From: Campylobacter ornithocola | Lineage (GTDB): Bacteria > Campylobacterota > Campylobacteria > Campylobacterales > Campylobacteraceae | NCBI RefSeq assembly: GCF_013201605.1 | Contig: NZ_CP053848.1 | Coordinates: forward strand, 1,178,001 to 1,242,000 | Reading direction: 5' to 3' | DNA: 64,000 bases | In this document: piece by piece, positions 56,735 to 64,000 of the stretch | Layout of the letters: each line of letters begins with the position of its first letter | Numbering within the stretch: the stretch's first letter is position 1 | The notes under the pieces: generated by a model | What the model was told of the DNA's origin: nothing | Seen by the model: only the letters and a program-made list of their open reading frames with translations | Databases searched by the model: none | Program-made: the position numbers and the translations under genes

Positions 56735-57841
56735 ATGAGCGAATATCTAGTAGAAGAAATGCAACATGCAAAAGGTGCGAAAATAAAAGTCATAGGCTGT
56801 GGTGGCGGTGGCGGTAATATGATAGATCATATGGTAAATATGGGTTTACATGATCTTGATCTTATTTCGGCAAATACTGATGCACAAGCTATAGCAAAAT
56901 CTTTAGCAAAAACTAGAATTCAACTTGGAGAGAAAAAAACCAAAGGTTTAGGTGCGGGAATGCAACCTGAAATTGGAGCAGAAAGTGCAAGAGAAAGTTT
57001 TGAAGAAGTAAAAGCGGCTCTAAGTCAAAGCGATATAGTATTTATTTCTGCTGGACTTGGTGGCGGAACTGGCACAGGTGCGGCTCCTGTTGTAGCACAA
57101 GCTGCTAAAGAAGTAGGTGCACTAACCGTTTCAGTTGTAACTATGCCTTTTGCATTTGAAGGAAAACAAAGAAAAAAATTAGCCGAAGCTGGTTTAGCTG
57201 AATTAAAAAAAGAAAGTGATTCTATCATTGTAATTCAAAATGAAAAACTTCTTAGCATACTTCCAAAAAAAGCAGGCATAAAAGAAGCATTCAAACTAGT
57301 AGATGATATATTAGCTAGAGCTGTTAGAGGTATGGTGTCTATACTTTTAGAAGATGGTGATATTAATGTGGATTTTGCTGACGTTAGAACTGTTATGAGC
57401 CATAGAGGGTTGGCTTTAATGGGAGTAGGTCATGGAGAAGGCGAAAATGCTATTATGGATGCATTATCTAGTGCTATAGAATCTCCATTATTAGATGGTA
57501 TGACTATGAAAGGTGTTAAGGGTGTGATTATTCATTATAAAATTGGTCCTGAATGCTCACTAATAGAAATTTCACAAGCCACTCAAAGCATTAGTGATAT
57601 AGCGGATGAGAATGCAAAAGTAATTTTTGGTGCAACTACTGATGAAAGCATGGGTGATCGTGTTGAAGTAACCATCATCGCAACGGGTTTTGAAGATAAA
57701 GCCGAAGCGGAAAGCGCCAAAGAACAAGAAGAAAACAAAAAAAATAGTTACATGAATTTACGTAAAGCTAGCGGTGGATTTGATGAGGAAGTGATTTCTC
57801 AGCTTGATGTTCCAGCTTTCTTGCGTCGTCAGATGGATTGA
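56735..57841 (+). CDS. ftsZ: Cell division protein FtsZ
   Basis: A 368-residue tubulin homologue that forms the Z ring. GTP-binding G-G-G-G-N-M-I-D near residue 23 and the tubulin signature G-G-G-T-G-T-G near residue 110 are intact, as is the N-x-D-x-x-D synergy loop (N-V-D-F-A-D). The C-terminal peptide D-V-P-A-F-L-R-R-Q binds FtsA. Ribosome site AGGAG. It follows ftsA by 11 bases. Confidence 0.97.
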   Translation: MSEYLVEEMQHAKGAKIKVIGCGGGGGNMIDHMVNMGLHDLDLISANTDAQAIAKSLAKTRIQLGEKKTKGLGAGMQPEIGAESARESFEEVKAALSQSDIVFISAGLGGGTGTGAAPVVAQAAKEVGALTVSVVTMPFAFEGKQRKKLAEAGLAELKKESDSIIVIQNEKLLSILPKKAGIKEAFKLVDDILARAVRGMVSILLEDGDINVDFADVRTVMSHRGLALMGVGHGEGENAIMDALSSAIESPLLDGMTMKGVKGVIIHYKIGPECSLIEISQATQSISDIADENAKVIFGATTDESMGDRVEVTIIATGFEDKAEAESAKEQEENKKNSYMNLRKASGGFDEEVISQLDVPAFLRRQMD

Positions 57842-57864
57842 TTTTTTAGTAAAAATCCTTAAAT

Positions 57865-59217
57865 ATGAACTCATCATTATTATGTGATTTTTACGAACTA
57901 AGTATGGCTTATGCTTTTTTTAAACAAAATAGGCATAAGCAAATTGTTTATTTTGAAGTTTTTTTTAGAAAAGCTCCAGACAATGCCTCTTATGCTGTAT
58001 TTTGCGGTTTAGAACAAATCATAGAACATGTTAATAACTTTTCTCTTTCTAGGAGTGATATAAATTTTTTAAAGAACACTCATAAATTTGATGATGAATT
58101 CTTAAACTACCTTTTAACTTTACGTTTTAGCGGAGATATATTAAGTGTAAAAGAAGGTGAATGTGTATTTGCTAATACACCTTTAATGATTATCAAAGCA
58201 CCTATAATAGAGGCTTTATTACTAGAAACTTTCATACTTTTAACTCTAAATCATCAATGCTTAATCGCTACTAAAGCTAGTAGAATTTCTCAAATAGCAA
58301 GAAACAAACTACTTCTAGAGTTTGGCTCACGTAGAGCTCATGGAGAAAGTGCAGCTGTAAATGGAGCTAGAGCTGCTTTTATAGGTGGTTTTCATGCTAG
58401 TGCTTGTACTTTAGTTGGAAAAAATTTTGCCATTCCCATTAGTGGAACTATGTCTCATGCTTGGGTACAAATGTTTGATGATGAATTAAGTGCTTTTAGA
58501 TCATATTGTCAAATTTATAAAGACAATATAAGTCTTTTGATTGATACCTATGATTATAAAAATGGTATAAAAAATGCTATTTTAGTTTTTAGTGAGTTAA
58601 ATGCTGAAAATACCATACAAAATTATTCTATCCGTGTTGACTCAGGAGATTTGCTTAAAATATCTAAATATATTAGAAAAAAACTAGACCTTGCAGGTTT
58701 AAAAAAATGTAAAATTATAGTTAGTAATGCTTTAGATGAATTTATTGTCGAGAAATTATTAAAAAATAAAGCTCCTATTGATGCTTTTGGAATTGGAGAA
58801 AAACTTATCACCTCTGCAAGTTCACCTATTTTTGGAGCTGTATATAAGCTAGTAGCAATAGAAAAAAATGGAAAAATTATCCCAAAAATCAAAATCAGTG
58901 CAAGTTCAAGCAAAACGACTTTACCGTATTTTAAAAAGCTTATAAGATATTATAAAAACGATAAAGCTTGTTTTGATGTTTTATATACACACAATGAAAA
59001 TTCAAAAAATTATAAAAATCTTGTAGCTAAAAATCTACATGAACTTATTTTTAAAAATGGAAAATTAGTTTATAAGCTTCCTAGCTTGAAAAATATTCAA
59101 GATTATCATAAAAAAAGCATTGATAGTTTAAATTTTAGACTAAAAAAGCTTCAAAATCCAAGTGTTTATAAAGTAAAAATTTCTAAAAAGTTAAAAAATT
59201 TACAAAAAAAAATTTAG
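57865..59217 (+). CDS. pncB: Nicotinate phosphoribosyltransferase (PncB type)
   Basis: A 450-residue protein that makes nicotinate mononucleotide from nicotinate and PRPP in NAD salvage. The N-terminus D-F-Y-E-L-S-M-A and F-R-K-A-P fit the family, and G-S-R-R-A-H-G near residue 155 and S-G-T-M-S-H-A-W near residue 193 hold the phosphoribosyl-site residues and a His equal to the phosphorylated one. It lies 23 bases after ftsZ and is probably read through from it. The window also has a CinA-like NMN-amidase domain gene, so both could serve salvage. Confidence 0.82.
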   Translation: MNSSLLCDFYELSMAYAFFKQNRHKQIVYFEVFFRKAPDNASYAVFCGLEQIIEHVNNFSLSRSDINFLKNTHKFDDEFLNYLLTLRFSGDILSVKEGECVFANTPLMIIKAPIIEALLLETFILLTLNHQCLIATKASRISQIARNKLLLEFGSRRAHGESAAVNGARAAFIGGFHASACTLVGKNFAIPISGTMSHAWVQMFDDELSAFRSYCQIYKDNISLLIDTYDYKNGIKNAILVFSELNAENTIQNYSIRVDSGDLLKISKYIRKKLDLAGLKKCKIIVSNALDEFIVEKLLKNKAPIDAFGIGEKLITSASSPIFGAVYKLVAIEKNGKIIPKIKISASSSKTTLPYFKKLIRYYKNDKACFDVLYTHNENSKNYKNLVAKNLHELIFKNGKLVYKLPSLKNIQDYHKKSIDSLNFRLKKLQNPSVYKVKISKKLKNLQKKI

Positions 59218-59241
59218 AAAGAAACTAGTCTTTCTTTCTAA
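59214..59241. terminator. Bidirectional terminator between pncB and ispG
   Basis: An 11-bp inverted repeat (TTAGAAAGAAA, loop CTAGTC, TTTCTTTCTAA) overlaps the pncB stop and the end of the convergent ispG gene. Confidence 0.6.
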
Positions 59242-60295
59242 GCTTTACCTCATCTTCTACTTCAAGTAAAAATCTTTCTACAAGTTCATTTTCTTTTAAT
59301 TTTGCCACCACTTCACCATGTCTTATAACCAAACCTTGATTTTTCCCAAAAGCAATAGCCACATCAGCACCCTTAGCTTCACCCAAGGCATTTACTACAC
59401 AACCCATAACACTTATATTTAATGGTTCTTTTATATGTTTAGTTTTTTCTTCTACTATTTTAATTGCTTTAATCAAATCACTTTGAATTCTTCCACAAGT
59501 TGGACATGAGATGATATTTACTCCACTCTTTTGCACTCCACTATCTTGCAAAATAGCCCTTGCCACTCTAATCTCTTCTTCAAGTTCCCCTGTCATAGAA
59601 ACTCTCAAGGTATCTCCTATACCCTTTAAAAGTAAATTTCCTAAAGCAATTGAGCTTTTAACTGTGCTATGAAATTTAGTTCCTGCTTCAGTAACCCCCA
59701 AATGAAATGGATAGTCACAAAGTGGTCTTAAAGCCTCATAAGCCTTTATAGTATTTTGTACATCTGAAGTTTTCATAGAAATTTTAATATCAAAAAAGTC
59801 TAAATCTTCCAATAATTTTATATTATATAAAGCACTCTCAAGCATAGCCTGAATGTTATAGCCATATTTATTGCTAAATTGCTTTTCTATGGAACCATGG
59901 TTTACGCCTATTCTAATAGGAATTTGTCTTTGCTTGCAAACTTGCACTACTTCTTTGATATTTTCCTTTGAGCCTATATTGCCAGGATTAATTCTCACCC
60001 CATCAATAAATTCAGCACAAAAAACCGCCAACTTGTGATTAAAATGTATATCTACTATTAAAGGCAAGGGACTTTTTGCTTTGATTTCTTTTAAAGCTCT
60101 TGCATCCACCATATCCAAACATGCTAAACGTACTATATTTGCACCCGCAAAATAAAGCCTGTTAAGCTGCTCTAAACAACCTTCAATATCCCTTGTTTTA
60201 GTAAAAAGCATGGATTGCACCGAGATAGGAGCATCACCACCTATTAAAACATCACCTACTTTTATTTGCCTTGTTTTGTATCTTTGATATTCCAT
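59225..60295 (-). CDS. ispG: (E)-4-hydroxy-3-methylbut-2-enyl-diphosphate synthase
   Basis: A 356-residue 4Fe-4S enzyme of the MEP isoprenoid pathway (GcpE). The N-terminal TIM barrel includes S-V-Q-S-M and V-D-I-H-F-N. The cluster cysteines are in S-C-P-T-C-G-R near residue 262 and M-G-C-V-V-N near residue 296. Length matches the short bacterial form. It lies 56 bases downstream of priA. Confidence 0.95.
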   Translation of the reverse strand: MEYQRYKTRQIKVGDVLIGGDAPISVQSMLFTKTRDIEGCLEQLNRLYFAGANIVRLACLDMVDARALKEIKAKSPLPLIVDIHFNHKLAVFCAEFIDGVRINPGNIGSKENIKEVVQVCKQRQIPIRIGVNHGSIEKQFSNKYGYNIQAMLESALYNIKLLEDLDFFDIKISMKTSDVQNTIKAYEALRPLCDYPFHLGVTEAGTKFHSTVKSSIALGNLLLKGIGDTLRVSMTGELEEEIRVARAILQDSGVQKSGVNIISCPTCGRIQSDLIKAIKIVEEKTKHIKEPLNISVMGCVVNALGEAKGADVAIAFGKNQGLVIRHGEVVAKLKENELVERFLLEVEDEVKLRKKD

Positions 60296-60351
60296 TGTAA
60301 TCCCACTTTTTTATCTTATTGTATACTTTTTTGACTTTGTAAAAATTAAAA

Positions 60352-62196
60352 TCAATTAAAATCAACTGGATCTATATCACAAGTAATATTTTTAAAATTT
60401 AAGGCAAAGTGCTCAAATTTTACAAGTTCTTGGTGAGTATCAGCACGCAATAATACATAAAAACGCCATTTTTTATTTAACATTTCAATGCCACAAGCAC
60501 CGTGTCCTACTAATTGCACTTGTTTTAATTCTTGAACTTTATTAGCTATAAATTCACACAAATTTAAAGCTTTATTTTTATCCTCATCTTCAATAATTAG
60601 CCTTAAAAGTCTTTTAAATGGAGGATAAAGCCCATTTCTAGTGTTTAATTCATCCTTCAAAAAGCTATCATAATCTTGTATATATTTTTCAAAAAAAGAT
60701 CTATTCTTAGTTTGCAAAAGCACCCTACCTTCACCCTTACGACCTGCACGACCTGCTACTTGCATAGCAAGAGCCAAAGTCTCTTCTAAGGCTTTAAAAT
60801 TAGGTCTAAATAAATACTCATCAAGACCCAAAATCACACTTAAATCTACATTGTGATAATCATGCCCTTTAGCAAGCATAGAAGTACCTACTAAAATATC
60901 AATTTTTTCTTGATTAAAATCTTTTAAAATCATATCAAGCTTTTTTATACTACCAACCTCATCACTATCAAATCTTTTTATAATAGGTTTAAATTCAACC
61001 AACTCTTTTTCCAAAAGCTCACAAAGTTCTGCTGTACCCATTTTTTTAGCTTCAAGCATAACTCCATTGCAAGTTGGGCAGGTTTGATCTATTTCTTTAG
61101 TAAAATTACAATAATGACATTTTAATGCATTTTTATTTTTATGCAAACTCAAAGCAATAGAACAAAAAGGGCATTTGATAGTATTAGCACATTCTTTACA
61201 TAAAATTTGTCTAAAATTTGCCCTTGTAGGTAAAAATACCACAGCCTGTTTTTTACTTCTTAAGCTAATTTTTAATTCTAAAAGTAATTTTGATGAAACA
61301 CTAAGCTCACTCTCATCATATAAAAACTGCTTTTTACTTTCAAAAAAAGTTCCTTTTAGTCTAAAACAAGGATGTTTATAAAAACTTACAACGCTTGGAG
61401 TGGCTGAACCTAAAAGAACTTTTATATGCATTTTTTTTGCTATAAATAAAGCTAAATCTCTTGCATTGATTTTTGGATTATTAGAAGCTTTATAAGAATT
61501 ATCATGCTCTTCGTCTATAATAATCAAGCCTAAATTTTTAAAAGGTAAAAATAAAGCCGATCTAGCTCCCACTACCAAAAGAGCTTTTGAATTTGCTAAA
61601 TCTTGTAAACACTCTTGCTTTTTTTTCTTAGTGATTTTAGAATGCCATAAGAAAAAATGCTCACTAAAATACACTTTTAATCTTTTTTGCATTTGTGGAG
61701 TTAAAGCAATTTCTGGCATTAAAAGCAAAACTTGCTTTCCTTGCTCTAGATATTCTTTTATCAAGCTAATATAAATTTCAGTTTTACCACTTCCTGTATC
61801 ACCAAATAACAAGCTCATTTGTTTAGTTTTTATAAATTCCAAAGCTTCTTGTTGATTTTTACTTAAATTAGGTGCTTTTTCTATATGAATTTTTTCATTT
61901 TTATACTCTTTAATACTTTCAAACATACCTAAAACAAAAGCTATTTTACTAGCATAATAATAAGTAATAAATTGAGCAAGTTCGTATTGGTATTGTGTTA
62001 GTTTGAAGCCTGTTTTTTCTTTTATAACTTGGGTTTTAAAATCAGGTTTTGGACATTTTTGTAAAATTATAGCTTTGAGATTTTTTTTTCTTGTAAGATC
62101 AACTATTACCTCATCTAAAATTTCAAATTCTTCTTTACTTTCATAAGTTAAGATATCTAAATAATACCCTTTGATAGCAAGTTGATAAAAATTCAA
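60352..62196 (-). CDS. priA: Primosomal protein N' (replication restart helicase PriA)
   Basis: A 614-residue helicase, short as in other Campylobacter. Walker A G-D-T-G-S-G-K-T near residue 133, D-E-E-H near 228, and a zinc region of four CxxC-type pairs (C-K-E-C, C-P-F-C, C-H-Y-C, C-P-T-C) near residue 335. Later motifs include A-G-R-A-G-R near 487. It starts at a TTG overlapping the pseudopilin TGA (TTGA), the same coupling as ppiD-ftsA. It follows the pseudopilin gene on the same strand. Confidence 0.93.
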   Translation of the reverse strand: MNFYQLAIKGYYLDILTYESKEEFEILDEVIVDLTRKKNLKAIILQKCPKPDFKTQVIKEKTGFKLTQYQYELAQFITYYYASKIAFVLGMFESIKEYKNEKIHIEKAPNLSKNQQEALEFIKTKQMSLLFGDTGSGKTEIYISLIKEYLEQGKQVLLLMPEIALTPQMQKRLKVYFSEHFFLWHSKITKKKKQECLQDLANSKALLVVGARSALFLPFKNLGLIIIDEEHDNSYKASNNPKINARDLALFIAKKMHIKVLLGSATPSVVSFYKHPCFRLKGTFFESKKQFLYDESELSVSSKLLLELKISLRSKKQAVVFLPTRANFRQILCKECANTIKCPFCSIALSLHKNKNALKCHYCNFTKEIDQTCPTCNGVMLEAKKMGTAELCELLEKELVEFKPIIKRFDSDEVGSIKKLDMILKDFNQEKIDILVGTSMLAKGHDYHNVDLSVILGLDEYLFRPNFKALEETLALAMQVAGRAGRKGEGRVLLQTKNRSFFEKYIQDYDSFLKDELNTRNGLYPPFKRLLRLIIEDEDKNKALNLCEFIANKVQELKQVQLVGHGACGIEMLNKKWRFYVLLRADTHQELVKFEHFALNFKNITCDIDPVDFN

Positions 62197-62657
62197 AACC
62201 CATAATCCTTACAATTTAAACTCACACATTCTAAAAAAACTTTTTCACTATTATAAGAAAAATCTATGTAATTTTTAGTATTTATGAAAAATCTATATTG
62301 AGCATTTGCTATTTTCATCCATGATTTTTTATTTGAAATAATTGGCTTTTCTAAAACACTATAAGTACATTGATTTGCACGATTTTGTAAATTAGAGCAA
62401 AAAAATAATTTTTGATTTTCAGTATCAATCAAAGCTTCATCCAAAATTGTTGGAAAATTATTACTTTCTTTAAATAAAAACTGATTTCTAAGCAAAGATA
62501 AAGAAGCGTTAATAAGCTCTACTTCACTTTTAACTTGAATGAGTTTAGCATCATTTTTTCCAAAGGAAAAATACGGATAAGCAACCATACTAAGAATAGC
62601 AATAATCATCATACAAAAAACAAGCTCTATCAAAGTAAAAGCTTTTTTTGTTTGCAT
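62193..62657 (-). CDS. Type II/IV pseudopilin-like protein
   Basis: A 154-residue protein with a class III leader: M-Q-T-K-K-A then F-T-L-I-E-L, i.e. a prepilin peptidase cleavage site before Phe and the conserved Glu5, followed by a hydrophobic helix. The globular part has cysteines that may form disulfides (F-C-S-N, Q-C-T, E-C-V-S-L-N-C). Campylobacter uses such pseudopilins for DNA uptake, so a role in competence is possible, by context only. It is coupled to priA. Confidence 0.8.
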   Translation of the reverse strand: MQTKKAFTLIELVFCMMIIAILSMVAYPYFSFGKNDAKLIQVKSEVELINASLSLLRNQFLFKESNNFPTILDEALIDTENQKLFFCSNLQNRANQCTYSVLEKPIISNKKSWMKIANAQYRFFINTKNYIDFSYNSEKVFLECVSLNCKDYGF

Positions 62658-62894
62658 TTATTTTATTTCTTCATCGATAGTATTTATAAGTTTATTAAGT
62701 TCTTTTTTTAAAATGTAGTTTTCATAACTCAGTTTTACAAAAGTATTAATAAAATTTGCAAGCTCTATTTTCCCAGTACCTCCAGAAATTAAAGCAATTT
62801 CATCTTCAAGATGATTTGCAAATTCATTACTGCAAGTTACAACAAAGTCTTTTGCATAGACATTGATTGTAACTTTCCTTTGATTATTTGCCAA
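62658..62894 (-). CDS. ZapA-like small protein (tentative)
   Basis: A 78-residue protein with a ZapA-like N-terminus (V-T-I-N-V-Y-A-K-D-F-V-V-T-C) and a helical second half (F-I-N-T-F-V-K-L-S-Y-E-N). Length and pattern fit ZapA, which cross-links FtsZ. Its stop abuts the pseudopilin ATG by zero bases, and its start overlaps the next gene by 11. C. jejuni has an unnamed gene here. The ZapA call is inference. Confidence 0.55.
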   Translation of the reverse strand: MANNQRKVTINVYAKDFVVTCSNEFANHLEDEIALISGGTGKIELANFINTFVKLSYENYILKKELNKLINTIDEEIK

Positions 62895-63114
62895 GAACAG
62901 CCTCTATTTTCTTGAAAATATCTTCACTTTGAGCATTACGAGATTTTAACTCTTCTTCTAAACGTGCAATTTGATTGCTTTTAGCTTCATTTTGTGCTTT
63001 AACACTCACCAATTCATTTCTTAAATTTTCATTCGCTTCACATACTTCATTGTATTTTTCAATCAATTCATTTACTTTGTCTGTCATAGTGTTGATAATT
63101 TTTTCATCATACAT
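62884..63114 (-). CDS. Small coiled-coil protein, possible ZapB-like partner
   Basis: A 76-residue protein that is almost all helix with heptads (L-I-E-K-Y-N-E-V-C-E-A-N-E-N-L-R-N-E-L). No membrane segment or signal. It overlaps the ZapA-like gene and starts the priA-ispG unit, divergent from uvrB. ZapB is a short coiled coil that works with ZapA; the likeness here is only in type, so function is unproven. Confidence 0.55.
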   Translation of the reverse strand: MYDEKIINTMTDKVNELIEKYNEVCEANENLRNELVSVKAQNEAKSNQIARLEEELKSRNAQSEDIFKKIEAVLGK

Positions 63115-63233
63115 AATTTTGCCTTTTTGATTTTAATCATAAGAGTATTTTAAACACATAATTGTAACAAAAAAAAATTTAATTTCACATAGCTTTTTAT
63201 TTTAAAATTTAAATTTTTATGAAAAATTTTGTG

Positions 63234-63239
63234 TAAAAT
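63234..63239 (+). promoter_or_regulatory. -10 element for uvrB
   Basis: TAAAAT preceded by T-T-G-T-G, 26 bases before the uvrB ATG. A weak match to consensus. Confidence 0.4.
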
Positions 63240-63265
63240 TAAAAAAATATAAGTTAGGAAATTTT

Positions 63266-64000
63266 ATGTTTAAACTTACTAGCGATTTTAAACCAAGCCC
63301 TGATCAAAAACAAGCTATAGATGGTATAGTAAAAAGCATTAAAGCAGGAAATAAATATCAAACCTTACTAGGTGTTACAGGTAGTGGAAAAACTTTTACT
63401 ATGGCAAACATCATCAAAAATTTAAATATGCCCACACTTATCATGTCGCACAATAAAAGCTTATGTGCACAACTTTATAGCGAATTTAAAGGTTTTTTTG
63501 CTAGCAATCATGTGGAATATTTTATAAGTTATTATGATTATTATCAACCTGAAGCTTACATACCAAGAACTGATGTTTTTATAGAAAAAGACAGCTCTAC
63601 TAATGAAGATTTAGAAAGATTAAGATTAAGCGCAAGTGCTTCTCTTTTAAGTTATGATGATGTTATTTGCATAGCAAGTGTTTCAGCAAATTATGGTTTA
63701 GGAAATCCAAGCGAATATGTAGGCATGGTTTTGATCTTAGAGCTTAATATGCAAATAAATCAAAAAGAGCTTTTAAAAAAGCTTGTAGATATGGGCTATA
63801 AACGCAATGATAATTTCTTCGACAGGGCTGATTTTAGAGTAAATGGTGATATAGTGGATATATATCCAGCTTATTATGAAGATGAGGCCATTAGACTTGA
63901 ATTTTTTGGTAATGAACTTGAATCGATGTATCATTACAATGTATTAGAAAACAAAAAAGGTAAAGATCTAAGAAAATTCATACTTTATCCAACTAGTCAA
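63266..64000 (+). CDS. uvrB: UvrABC system protein B, truncated by window edge
   Basis: The first 245 codons are present. UvrB is the damage-verification subunit of nucleotide excision repair. [10 protein letters not shown] near residue 10 and Walker A G-V-T-G-S-G-K-T near residue 37 are intact, and [10 protein letters not shown] near residue 93 is the beta-hairpin that inserts between DNA strands. The ATG has A-G-G-A-A upstream. The rest lies past the window. Confidence 0.96.
   Translation, partial: MFKLTSDFKPSPDQKQAIDGIVKSIKAGNKYQTLLGVTGSGKTFTMANIIKNLNMPTLIMSHNKSLCAQLYSEFKGFFASNHVEYFISYYDYYQPEAYIPRTDVFIEKDSSTNEDLERLRLSASASLLSYDDVICIASVSANYGLGNPSEYVGMVLILELNMQINQKELLKKLVDMGYKRNDNFFDRADFRVNGDIVDIYPAYYEDEAIRLEFFGNELESMYHYNVLENKKGKDLRKFILYPTSQ

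Noticed and set aside
57843-57860. Hairpin GATTTTT/AAAAATC between ftsZ and pncB as a terminator
   Set aside because: Only 7-bp all-A/T-like arms and no T run after it, and pncB follows at once on the same strand.
1-64000. tRNA, rRNA, CRISPR arrays, insertion sequences
   Set aside because: I looked for cloverleaf-like GC-rich stretches, regularly spaced repeats and transposase motifs and found none.

Overview
The window looks like a chromosomal segment of a Campylobacter species. It is very AT-rich and densely packed, genes overlap by a few bases, TTG and GTG starts are common, -10 boxes are preceded by T-rich stretches instead of clear -35 boxes, and homopolymeric G tracts sit inside surface and restriction genes. 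Gene content and local order (mapA-comF-gyrA; dapE-thiS-thiF-thiG-thiH; RM-mutS2-murC-sulfatase-nitrilase-xseB-guaB-gatA-ileS-cinA; rsmH, ppiD, ftsA, ftsZ; ispG, priA, uvrB) match thermotolerant Campylobacter. Blocks that are apart in C. jejuni are joined here, and there are a DASS transporter, a nicotinate phosphoribosyltransferase and a two-partner secretion locus. A C. lari-group organism is my best guess, not a proof.

Layout. 1-3.1 kb: end of a UPF0763 gene, hemN and an Fe-S oxidoreductase. 3.1-6.9 kb: alr and a peptidoglycan carboxypeptidase-like gene, divergent from a copper-delivery trio (PCuAC, unknown, SCO1/SenC). 6.9-13 kb: Lol-type permease, LPP20-like lipoprotein, gyrA, ComF-like gene, mapA. 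13.2-14.5 kb: DASS transporter. 14.5-20.4 kb: thiazole synthesis genes, dapE, LysE-type exporter, sirtuin. 20.5-24.5 kb: single-chain-type restriction-modification system split over two ORFs. 24.5-38.3 kb: housekeeping genes plus a sulfatase-family gene that is phase-OFF. 38.3-46.4 kb: accessory surface locus with a TpsB transporter, a TpsA exoprotein and a large phase-variable surface protein. 46.4-50.7 kb: thiol-disulfide lipoprotein, dctA, D-amino acid aminotransferase, GT90-like glycosyltransferase. 50.8-59.2 kb: cell-division block (FtsL-like protein, rsmH, aldolase-like gene, ppiD, ftsA, ftsZ) ending in pncB. 59.2-64 kb: ispG, priA, a pseudopilin, two small ZapA/ZapB-like proteins and the start of uvrB.

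Three G tracts mark contingency genes. G9 between the two target-recognition domains of the RM protein is in frame. G10 in the sulfatase gene is out of frame. G9 in the leader of the large surface protein is in frame. Two further lesions stand out. A TAA at codon 8 of thiH leaves no ATG start downstream, and a one-base shortfall in a T6 run splits the RM gene into nuclease and methylase/specificity ORFs.

The most unusual part is the 38-46 kb surface locus. A phase-variable passenger-like protein with no visible beta-barrel lies directly upstream of a TpsA/TpsB pair. TpsA ends in a two-cysteine loop like the HMW1 anchor, and TpsB carries a 112-residue Asn/Thr/Ser linker before its POTRA region. 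No tRNA, rRNA, IS element or CRISPR array was seen.
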